Assembly: GCF_028416635.1 (NCBI RefSeq)
Contig: NZ_CP114013.1
Coordinates: 1,612,001 to 1,676,000, forward strand
Direction: 5' to 3'
Length of the DNA stretch: 64,000 bases
Source of the DNA: Baekduia alba
GTDB taxonomy: Bacteria; Actinomycetota; Thermoleophilia; Solirubrobacterales; Solirubrobacteraceae
Shown here: positions 16,020-23,028 of the stretch, piece by piece
Position numbering within the stretch: position 1 is the stretch's first letter
Layout: the number at the start of each line of letters is the position of its first letter
Made by a program: the position numbers and the translations under genes
Notes under the pieces: generated by a model
What the model saw: only the letters and a program-made list of their open reading frames with translations
Told to the model about the DNA's origin: nothing
Database searches by the model: none

Positions 16020-17426
16020 ATGCCCACGGCCGAGCCGACCACCGCCCGCGCCGCCCGCGCGCAGCATGCCGCTGCCCCCGCGCGCCATCACGGCGTCGCA
16101 AACGACGCCGCGCCCGCCGGCGCCACCGAGGACCCCGCGGTCGCGCCCGCCGGCACGACCGAGGACCCCGCGGTCGCGCCCGCCGGCGTCACCGAGGAGC
16201 CCGCGGTCCCGCCCGCCGCCGGCGGCGGCGCCGCGCCCCGCCAGCGCCTGGACTCCCTCGACGGGATCCGCGGCCTCGCCGCGCTCGGCGTCCTGGTCCT
16301 CCACGTGTGGATGTTCAGCTACGGCGACAGCCACCGGCCGCCGAAGGGCCTGCTCGACTTCACGCTCGGCGAGCTGCGCCTCGGCGTCCAGGTGTTCTTC
16401 GTCCTCTCGGGCTTCCTGATCTTCCGCCCGTTCGTCGCCGCCGCCCTCGACGGCGCCCGACGCGGCCCGAGCCTGGCGCGTTACGCGATCCGCCGCGCCG
16501 CGCGGATCCTGCCCGGCTACTGGGTGGCGCTGATCGCGTCGTTCTTCCTGCTGCGCCACCTCGACCATCCGATGCAGATCGACCCGGCGCTCCTGCCGGT
16601 CTTCCTCGTCTTCGCCCAGAACCACTTCGAGGAGACGATCAGGCACCTGGACCCGCCGATGTGGACGCTCGCGATCGAGGTGTCGTTCTACGCGACGCTC
16701 CCGCTCGCCGGCCTCGCGGCGCTCAAGCTGGGTGCCCATCGCGTGCGCCTCCTCGCGCTCACGCTGACGATCGTCGCCGCGGGGGTCGTCTCCACCATCC
16801 TGGCCTACACCCACCACTGGCCGCAGACGCTGAGCACCTCGCTGCTCCCGCACCTCGTCGAGTTCGGCGCCGGCATGACCGTCGCGGTCCTGCTCCACGG
16901 CCGCCGGCTCAGCGCGCGCCAGGCCGCGCCGCTCGTCCTGGCCGGCCTCGCCGTCGTCGTCGCCAACTCGTGGTGGCACGCGACCGGCGTCAGCACGAAG
17001 GAGATCCGCAGCCTCGTCGGCGACGCGCCGGGCATCGCCGGCATCGCGATGGTCATCGCGACGCTCGTCGCCGGTCCGTGGCGCGCGACGCTCCTCGCGC
17101 GGGGCCCCGCGAAGTGGCTCGGCACGATCTCCTACGGCGTCTACCTCTTCCACTTCCCGGTGATCGTCGGCCTCCGCATGACCGGCCACTGGCCCGAGGG
17201 CGACGTCCTGGGCCGCCAGCTGCTGACCGTCATGGCCATCACGCTGCCGGCCGCGACGCTCAGCTGGTTCCTGGTGGAGAAGCCGGCGATCGCCTGGGCG
17301 CGCCGCGTGACCGGCGGCGGCCGCCGGCGCGCCGCCCGGGCGCCGCAGCCGCAGCCCAAGCGCCAGCGCACCGGCGAGTCGCCCGCGCTGCGCCCGCAGC
17401 CCGCGGGCGCCGACACCTACAACTAA
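16020..17426 (+). CDS. Acyltransferase family 3 membrane protein (OafA/YrhL type)
   Basis: A 468-aa integral membrane O-acyltransferase. Residues 1-75 form a cytoplasmic low-complexity head containing three 11-residue repeats (APAGxTEDPAV). The catalytic domain begins RLDSLDGIRGLAALGVLVLHVW, with the conserved family Arg and the putative catalytic His of LHVW. About ten membrane helices follow, with the family segments FFVLSGFLIFRPF, RRAARILPGYWVAL and MWTLAIEVSFY. Such enzymes acylate sugars of polysaccharides or lipids. Upstream in-frame GTG codons at 15951 and 16002 are alternative starts. The basic Pro-rich tail is cytoplasmic. Confidence 0.88.
   Translation: MPTAEPTTARAARAQHAAAPARHHGVANDAAPAGATEDPAVAPAGTTEDPAVAPAGVTEEPAVPPAAGGGAAPRQRLDSLDGIRGLAALGVLVLHVWMFSYGDSHRPPKGLLDFTLGELRLGVQVFFVLSGFLIFRPFVAAALDGARRGPSLARYAIRRAARILPGYWVALIASFFLLRHLDHPMQIDPALLPVFLVFAQNHFEETIRHLDPPMWTLAIEVSFYATLPLAGLAALKLGAHRVRLLALTLTIVAAGVVSTILAYTHHWPQTLSTSLLPHLVEFGAGMTVAVLLHGRRLSARQAAPLVLAGLAVVVANSWWHATGVSTKEIRSLVGDAPGIAGIAMVIATLVAGPWRATLLARGPAKWLGTISYGVYLFHFPVIVGLRMTGHWPEGDVLGRQLLTVMAITLPAATLSWFLVEKPAIAWARRVTGGGRRRAARAPQPQPKRQRTGESPALRPQPAGADTYN
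16110..16208 (+). repeat. Three 33-bp in-frame tandem repeats
   Basis: Three units at 16110-16142, 16143-16175 and 16176-16208, each encoding A-P-A-G-x-T-E-D/E-P-A-V in the acyltransferase head. Copies differ at one variable codon and a few bases. The period is a multiple of three, so copy number can change without breaking the gene. Confidence 0.85.
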
Positions 17427-17430
17427 CTCG

Positions 17431-18729
17431 TCACCGCTCGACGATCGCGACGACGCCCTGGCCGCCGGCCGCGCAGACCGAGATCAGCGCGCGGCCCGAG
17501 CCCTTCTCGGCCAGCAGCTTCGCCGCCGTCGCCAGGATCCGGCCGCCGGTCGCGGCGAACGGATGGCCCGCGGCGAGCGACGAGCCGTTGACGTTCAGCT
17601 TGGAGCGGTCGATCGAGCCCAAAGGCCCGCCCAGGCCCAGGTGCGAGCGGCAGAAGTCCGCGTCCTCCCACGCCGCCAGCGTCGCCAGGACCTGCGACGC
17701 GAACGCCTCGTGGATCTCGTAGAAGTCGAAGTCGTCCAACCCCAAGCCGGCGCGCGCGAGCATCTTCGGCACCGCGTACACCGGGGCCATCAACAACCCC
17801 TCGTCGCCGTGGACGTAGGAGACCGCCGACGTCTGCGCCTCCACGAGGTGCGCCAGGACCGGGATCCGGCGCTCCTCCGCCCACGCGTCGGTCGACAGCA
17901 GCACGCACGACGCGCCGTCCGACAGCGGCGTCGAGTTGCCGGCGGTCATCGTGGCGCCGTCCTCGCGCGCGCCGAACACCGGCTTGAGCCTCGCCAGCTT
18001 CTCGACCGTCGAGTCCGGCCGGAGGTTCTGGTCGCGCGACAACCCGAGGTAGGGCGTGACCAGGTCGTCGAAGAACCCGCGGTCGTAGGCGGCGGCCAGG
18101 CGCTGGTGCGACAGCGCGGTCAGCTCGTCCTGCGCCTCGCGCGTGATCCCCCACTTGCGCGCCGTCACCGCGGCGTGCTCGCCCATCGACAGGCCGGTGC
18201 GCGGCTCCGCGTTGCGCGGGACGTCCGGCGCCAGGTGCGACGGCCGGACGTGCGCGAGGAGCTTCACGCGCTCCGCCGCCGACTTCGTCGCGTTGACCTT
18301 CACCAACAGCCGACGCAGGTCGTCGTTGACGCCGAGCGGCGCGTCGCTGGTGGTGTCGACGCCGCCGGCGATCGCCACGTCGATCTGCCCCAGCGCGATC
18401 TTGTTGGAGGCCAGCACGGCCGCCTGGATCCCGGTGTCGCACGCCTGCTGGACGTCGTAGGCCGCCGTGGCATCGGACAGCGCGCTGCCCATCACGCACT
18501 CGCGGATGAGGTTGAAGTCGCGGGCGTGCTTGAGCACGGCGCCGCCGACGACCTCGTCGACGGCTTCGCCCGCCAGGCCGAAGCGGGCGACGAGCCCGTC
18601 CAGGGCGCTGGTGAACATGTCCTGGTTGGAGGCCTGCGCGTAGGGTCCGTTGGACCGCGCGAACGGGATGCGGTTGCCGCCGAGGATCGCGGCGGGGGCG
18701 GGGCGGGAGCTCTTCTTGGGCTGGGGCAT
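17431..18729 (-). CDS. Acetyl-CoA acetyltransferase / thiolase (FadA2-like)
   Basis: A 432-aa thiolase that would cleave or form 3-ketoacyl-CoA. The nucleophile C97 lies in YDVQQACDTG. The active-site His is in IHEAFASQ, followed by NVNGSSLAAGHPFAATGGR, and the second Cys is in SVCAAGGQG. The N-terminus PAAILGGNRIPFARSNGPYA resembles FadI/FadA2-type enzymes. It diverges from fabG4-like and MaoC-like genes, matching the M. tuberculosis neighbourhood Rv0241c-Rv0242c-Rv0243 (htdX, fabG4, fadA2). It is convergent with the acyltransferase gene. Confidence 0.93.
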   Translation of the reverse strand: MPQPKKSSRPAPAAILGGNRIPFARSNGPYAQASNQDMFTSALDGLVARFGLAGEAVDEVVGGAVLKHARDFNLIRECVMGSALSDATAAYDVQQACDTGIQAAVLASNKIALGQIDVAIAGGVDTTSDAPLGVNDDLRRLLVKVNATKSAAERVKLLAHVRPSHLAPDVPRNAEPRTGLSMGEHAAVTARKWGITREAQDELTALSHQRLAAAYDRGFFDDLVTPYLGLSRDQNLRPDSTVEKLARLKPVFGAREDGATMTAGNSTPLSDGASCVLLSTDAWAEERRIPVLAHLVEAQTSAVSYVHGDEGLLMAPVYAVPKMLARAGLGLDDFDFYEIHEAFASQVLATLAAWEDADFCRSHLGLGGPLGSIDRSKLNVNGSSLAAGHPFAATGGRILATAAKLLAEKGSGRALISVCAAGGQGVVAIVER

Positions 18730-18730
18730 G

Positions 18731-18750
18731 GTGACATCAAAGAATGTAAC
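18731..18750. promoter_or_regulatory. Inverted repeat operator between thiolase and FabG4 genes
   Basis: GTGACAT and ATGTAAC are near-perfect inverted arms (6 of 7) around CAAAGA, filling most of the 29-bp gap between the divergent start codons. A TAACAT hexamer (18747-18752) ends six bases before the FabG4 GTG. A repressor bound here would block both genes. A TetR-type regulator is plausible, but none is adjacent. Confidence 0.5.
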
Positions 18751-18758
18751 ATCGAACC

Positions 18759-20111
18759 GTGTCGCAAGCCGCCGATAGATACCAACGCCTCTCGTCCACG
18801 CCGCCCGGCCGCTTCCTCGTCGGGCGCTTCGGCCTCCCCGAGTCGACGCCGCTGCGCCGCTACGAGGCGGGCCAGCCGCTGCTCGCCGGACCCGCCGTCG
18901 TCGGCGGCGCGCCCGAGCACCGCCTGCTCTCCACGGTCGAGCGCGTGCTCGAGGCCACCAACAGCACGGCGCTCGCGCCAGACGCCGTCACCGACACCAC
19001 CAAGATCGCCGCCGCGGTCTTCGACGCGTCCGGGATCACGAGCTCCGACGACCTCGCCAAGCTGCGCGAGTTCTTCTCGCCGATCATCAGCCGGATCGGC
19101 GCGAGCGGCCGGCTGGTCGTCCTCGGCACGCCGCCCGAGCACGCCGCCGACCGACGCCATCATGTCGCTCAGCGCGCGCTCGAGGGCTTCGTCCGCTCGG
19201 CGGCCAAGGAGCTGCGCCACGGCGCGACGGGCAACCTCGTCTACGTCGCCCCGGGCGGCGAGGACGACCTGGAGTCGACGCTGCGCTTCCTCCTCGGGTC
19301 CAAGTCGGCGTACGTGTCGGGCCAGGTGATCCGGGTCGCCAGCGGCGAGTCGTCGACGCCCCGGGACTGGGACAAGCCGCAGGCCGGCCGCGTCGTCGCG
19401 GTCACCGGCGCCTCGCGCGGCATCGGCGCCGCGATCGCCCAGACGCTCGCGCGCGACGGCGCCCACGTCATCGCCATCGACATCCCGCAGCAGGGCGAGG
19501 ATCTTGCCTCCGTCGCGAACGCGATCGGCGGCGCGACGCTCGCGCTCGACGTCACCGCGGCCGACGCGCCCGCCGCGCTCGCCGCCTACCTCCAGGAGCG
19601 CCACGGCACCGTCGACGTCGTCGTCCACAACGCCGGCATCACGCGCGACCGGACGCTCGCGCGCATGAAGCCCGAGCGCTGGGACGCGGTCCTCGACGTG
19701 AACCTCTCCGCCCAGGAGCGGCTCAACGAGGCGCTCCTGCTCGGCGACCTGATCGGCGACGGCGGCCGCATCGTCACGGTCTCCTCGATCGGCGGCATCG
19801 CCGGCAACCGCGGGCAGACGAACTACGGCGCGTCGAAGGCGGGCGTGATCGGGATCGTCGAGACGCTCGCGCCCGAGCTCGCCCAGCGCGGCGCGACGAT
19901 CAACGCGGTCGCGCCCGGCTTCATCGAGACGCAGATGACGGCCGCGATGCCGCTGTTCGTCCGCGAGGGCGGGCGCCGGATGAACTCGCTCGCCCAGGGC
20001 GGCCTGCCGATCGACGTGGCCGAGACGATCGCCTGGTTCGCCAGCCCGGCGTCCGGCGGCGTCAACGGCAACGTCGTGCGCGTGTGCGGCCAGTCGCTGA
20101 TCGGAGCGTAG
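18759..20111 (+). CDS. fabG4: High-molecular-weight 3-oxoacyl-ACP/CoA reductase (FabG4-like)
   Basis: A 450-aa NADPH/NADH-dependent ketoreductase of the two-domain FabG4 type. An N-terminal degenerate Rossmann domain (about residues 40-205) lacks the usual glycine motif. A full SDR domain follows, with TGASRGIG (about 217-224), HNAGITRD, the catalytic Ser of TVSSIGG and the YGASKAG Tyr/Lys pair. Ordinary FabG is about 250 aa; this length and two-domain form match mycobacterial FabG4 (Rv0242c). The GTG start has a TAACAT hexamer six bases upstream. It is followed after 4 bp by the MaoC-type gene. Confidence 0.9.
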   Translation: MSQAADRYQRLSSTPPGRFLVGRFGLPESTPLRRYEAGQPLLAGPAVVGGAPEHRLLSTVERVLEATNSTALAPDAVTDTTKIAAAVFDASGITSSDDLAKLREFFSPIISRIGASGRLVVLGTPPEHAADRRHHVAQRALEGFVRSAAKELRHGATGNLVYVAPGGEDDLESTLRFLLGSKSAYVSGQVIRVASGESSTPRDWDKPQAGRVVAVTGASRGIGAAIAQTLARDGAHVIAIDIPQQGEDLASVANAIGGATLALDVTAADAPAALAAYLQERHGTVDVVVHNAGITRDRTLARMKPERWDAVLDVNLSAQERLNEALLLGDLIGDGGRIVTVSSIGGIAGNRGQTNYGASKAGVIGIVETLAPELAQRGATINAVAPGFIETQMTAAMPLFVREGGRRMNSLAQGGLPIDVAETIAWFASPASGGVNGNVVRVCGQSLIGA

Positions 20112-20115
20112 GACG

Positions 20116-21012
20116 ATGACAACTCGGACGCTCGACGGCGCGCCGTCGGCCGCGACGCTCTACCCGCGCGCCGTCGCCGGCTCCTACGCGCTGCCGCTGC
20201 TGCGCAAGGTCCCGGTCATCGGCCCGAGCGCGGCCAAGGGCCTGCCGGACCTCGCCTTCGCGTTGCAAGACGTACAACTCGACGCGGGCCACGTCGCCGA
20301 CTACGCGCGCGTCTGCGGCTTCGACCTGCGCGACGCGGTGCCGCCGACCTACCTCCACGTCCTCGCGTTCCCGCTGGCGATGCGCCTGATGACCGACGGC
20401 GCGTTCCCGTTCGGCGTGCTCGGCCTCGTGCACGTCGAGAACCGGATCGAGCACATGCGGCCGGTGACGGTGGGGGAGACGCCGTCGTTCACCGTGCACG
20501 CGCAGGATCTGCGTGACCACCCGCGCGGCCGGCAGTTCGACGTCGTCGCGGTCGCGACGGTCGACGGCGAGCGGGTCTGGGAAGGGCGCTCGACGTACCT
20601 TCGGCGTGGCGGCGGATCGTCCGCGAGCAGGGACGACAACACGACCAAGCGCGACGCGCCGCCCGCGTCCGAGGCGATCTGGAAGGTCCCGGCCGACATC
20701 GGCCGCCGCTACGGCGCCGTCTCCGGCGACCGCAACCCGATCCACCTGCACAACCTCAGCGCCAAGGTCTTCGGCATGCCCCGCGCGATCGCCCACGGGA
20801 TGTGGCTCAAGGCCCGCACGCTCGCCGCGCTCCAGCCCGAGCTGCCGGCCGCCTTCGCCGTCGAGGTGCGCTTCAAGAAGCCCGTCCTCCTGCCGGCGAC
20901 CGTCGGCTTCTCGACGACGACGACGCCGCAGCCGGACGGCACCGGCCGCGCCTTCGCCGTCCACGACGCCAAGCGCGGCATCCCGCACCTGGACGGTCGG
21001 ATCAGCGCCTGA
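20116..21012 (+). CDS. MaoC-like 3-hydroxyacyl dehydratase (HtdX-like)
   Basis: A 298-aa double-hotdog dehydratase. The N-terminal hotdog (about 1-160) is degenerate. The C-terminal half carries the hydratase-2 motif GDRNPIHLHNLSAKVFGMPR followed by AIAHGMW, including the catalytic Asp and His. It would hydrate or dehydrate the product of the adjacent FabG4-like reductase. With the divergent thiolase, the cluster covers three successive fatty-acid elongation or beta-oxidation steps. The ATG lies 4 bp after the fabG4 stop, so the two are cotranscribed. Confidence 0.9.
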   Translation: MTTRTLDGAPSAATLYPRAVAGSYALPLLRKVPVIGPSAAKGLPDLAFALQDVQLDAGHVADYARVCGFDLRDAVPPTYLHVLAFPLAMRLMTDGAFPFGVLGLVHVENRIEHMRPVTVGETPSFTVHAQDLRDHPRGRQFDVVAVATVDGERVWEGRSTYLRRGGGSSASRDDNTTKRDAPPASEAIWKVPADIGRRYGAVSGDRNPIHLHNLSAKVFGMPRAIAHGMWLKARTLAALQPELPAAFAVEVRFKKPVLLPATVGFSTTTTPQPDGTGRAFAVHDAKRGIPHLDGRISA

Positions 21013-21069
21013 GCAGAACATTGCCGCGTGGCTGTTGACGTGGCGACCCCGGCGCGGGACGGTGCGCCT

Positions 21070-21156
21070 ATGCCGCACCCGCTCCTCGTCGTCCTGCTCG
21101 CCGTGCTGGTGCTCGGGCTCGTCGTGGTGCAGACGGCGTTGGCCGGCGTCCTATAG
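21070..21156 (+). CDS. Possible 28-aa single-helix membrane peptide
   Basis: A short frame encoding a short MPHP head and one long hydrophobic run (LLVVLLAVLVLGLVVVQ) before TAG at 21154. Nearly all codon third positions are G or C, as in real genes here. Without homologues to compare it stays tentative. Its end overlaps the convergent small ORF by 6 bp. Confidence 0.3.
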   Translation: MPHPLLVVLLAVLVLGLVVVQTALAGVL

Positions 21157-21318
21157 GACCGCGCCGCGCAGCATCGGCCGTCCCAGCCCGAAGCCCTGCG
21201 CCGCGTCGCAGCCCAGCGGCCGGACGACCGCGAGGCAGCCGGCCGCGGCCGCGGCCGCGGCCACGATCCCGGCCAGCAGCGCCACCAGCCACTGCAGGCG
21301 TCGCGTCCGCGAGGTCAC
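21151..21318 (-). CDS. Possible 55-aa membrane protein
   Basis: The GTG at 21318 (TSRTRRLQWLVALLAGIV) gives a basic head, one membrane helix at about residues 9-30 and a short outside tail with two cysteines. A longer start at 21345 is possible. It sits in the gap between the MaoC-like gene and the MFS gene, convergent with another tiny hydrophobic ORF. No family is recognised. Confidence 0.35.
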   Translation of the reverse strand: MTSRTRRLQWLVALLAGIVAAAAAAAGCLAVVRPLGCDAAQGFGLGRPMLRGAVL

Positions 21319-21451
21319 CGCGTCCGTGCCGCGAACATCCTCCACGCGCGAGAGATTCGGCGGCGAGCGGGAACGGTCTCATCCCCGACCGGGGTATTTC
21401 GGGCACCCCGGTCGGAGGACGGACGCTGGTTCTGGGCGCCGGTGCCCCGGA

Positions 21452-22894
21452 TCAGACGGTCTCGAGGACCAGCTCGGCGTCGCGGGCGTCGACCGCGGCG
21501 TCGTCGGTCGCGTCGGGCGCGACGTAGCCCGCCGGCGTGCGCAGCAGGAACCAGCACGCGGCGGCGCCCACGGCGCAGAGGGCGAAGCACACCCACAGCG
21601 CGTTGTGCATCCCGTCGACGAACGCCTGCGGGTCGGCCGCGCCGAGCGAGGCCCCCGTCGGGATCAGCGCGCCGAGCGCCGCGACGCCGACGGCGATGCC
21701 CGCTTGGCGGAACGTGTCGTTGACGCCGGCGGCGAGGCCGCTCTGATGCTGTGGGACGCTGCCCAGGGCGAAGTTGCTCACCGCCGGGTTGAACAGGCCG
21801 GTGCCGATCATCGCGACGATCGAGCCGGGCAGGCCGATGGCCCACGACGAGTCGACCTGCGCGAGCGTCATCAGCGCCATGCCGATCGCGACCAGCGCAA
21901 GGCCGACGCTGACCATCGCACGACCGCTCACGCGCTCGCCCATGGCGCTCGTGCCGCCCGCGACGAAGAACATGAGCACGGTGCCGGGCAGGTAGACCAA
22001 CCCGGCCTCGATCGCGCTCAGGCCGAGGATCTGCTGGAGGTAGAGCGTGATGTAGAAGAACACCGCGAAGAACGACGCGGAGATCGCGAACGCGCCGACC
22101 TGCGCGCCGGTGAAGCGCCCGTCGCGGAACAGCCCGAGCGGCAACATGGGGTCCTTGACCCGCGCCTCGACGGCCAGGAAGGCGGCCAGCAGGACGCCGG
22201 CGCTCGCGAGCTCGGCCACGATCTGCGTCGAGCCCCAGCCCTCTTCGTTGCCGCGCAGCAGCGCGAGGATCAGCAGGAACAGGCCGCCGGTGAGCGTGAG
22301 CAGGCCGGCGACGTCGACCCGGCGGGCCACGGCGTCGCGCGACTCGGCGACGTAGGCGCGCGTGATCCACAGGCACGCCAGGCCGAGCGGGATGTTGATG
22401 AGGAAGATCGCGCGCCAGCCGAAGCCGCTGGTCAGGGCGCCGCCGACGAGCGGGCCGACGGCGAAGGCGGCGCCGATCGTCGCGCCGTAGGCGGCCAGGG
22501 CGCCGACGCGCTCCTTGATGTCCGGGAACGCGTTGGCCAGCAGGGCCAGCGACACGGCGAACATGACGGCGGCGCCGATGCCCTGCACGACGCGGGCGAT
22601 GTTGAGGAACTCGATGCTGCCGGCCAGCGCGCACAGCAGCGACGCGCCGGTGAAGAGCGCGAGGCCGAAGGTGAAGAGGCGACGACGGCCGAAGCGGTCG
22701 GCCAGCGAGCCGGCCGTGAGCACGACGGAGGCGAGGGCCAGCGTGTAGGCGTCGACGATCCACTGCAGGCCGTGCAGGCCCGTGTGGAGGTCGCCGGCGA
22801 TGTCGGAGAGCGCGGTGTTGACGACCGCGATGTCGAGCATGAGCATCGCGGTCGCGACGCAGACGACGATCAGGGTCCAGCGTTGGGTTGGCAC
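21452..22894 (-). CDS. MFS exporter, DHA2 (EmrB/QacA) family
   Basis: A 480-aa drug:proton antiporter with 14 predicted helices. The family motifs are LDIAVVNTALSDIAGDL (motif D1, helix 1), GSLADRFGRRRLF (motif A) and motif C in the fifth helix (AAFAVGPLVGGALTSGFGWR). GTG 22894 was chosen because it lies about 11 bases after AAGGA and starts the protein just before helix 1. Such pumps export antibiotics, dyes or lipids; the substrate is unknown. It lies 134 bp downstream of the molybdopterin oxidoreductase on the same strand. Confidence 0.92.
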   Translation of the reverse strand: MPTQRWTLIVVCVATAMLMLDIAVVNTALSDIAGDLHTGLHGLQWIVDAYTLALASVVLTAGSLADRFGRRRLFTFGLALFTGASLLCALAGSIEFLNIARVVQGIGAAVMFAVSLALLANAFPDIKERVGALAAYGATIGAAFAVGPLVGGALTSGFGWRAIFLINIPLGLACLWITRAYVAESRDAVARRVDVAGLLTLTGGLFLLILALLRGNEEGWGSTQIVAELASAGVLLAAFLAVEARVKDPMLPLGLFRDGRFTGAQVGAFAISASFFAVFFYITLYLQQILGLSAIEAGLVYLPGTVLMFFVAGGTSAMGERVSGRAMVSVGLALVAIGMALMTLAQVDSSWAIGLPGSIVAMIGTGLFNPAVSNFALGSVPQHQSGLAAGVNDTFRQAGIAVGVAALGALIPTGASLGAADPQAFVDGMHNALWVCFALCAVGAAACWFLLRTPAGYVAPDATDDAAVDARDAELVLETV

Positions 22895-22971
22895 TGTTGG
22901 GGGAGTCCTTCGTGAGAGCAGGGGGAGCGAGGTCGATGGACAACGTGCCGTGGGCGGCAGGTGTGAGACAT

Positions 22972-22985
22972 CGGGGGAACCCCCG
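22972..22985. promoter_or_regulatory. 14-bp near-palindrome between the oxidoreductase and MFS genes
   Basis: CGGGGG and CCCCCG flank AA in the 134-bp gap between the two genes. It may be an operator or a compact hairpin attenuator. Nothing else is visible in the gap except GAAGGACT, part of the MFS ribosome site, and its inverted copy near 22994. Confidence 0.3.
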
Positions 22986-23028
22986 GTCGTGAAGGACTGG
23001 CCTGCTGGCCGAACCGGCGCAGGTGCGG

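Noticed and set aside
16105-16210. CRISPR-like repeat array in the acyltransferase gene
   Set aside because: The repeats are contiguous with no spacers, in frame, and clearly coding.
22900-23002. Inverted pair AGTCCTTC / GAAGGACT as an attenuator stem
   Set aside because: The arms are only 8 bp, 85 bp apart, and one arm is simply the MFS ribosome site. A specific structure is not supported.
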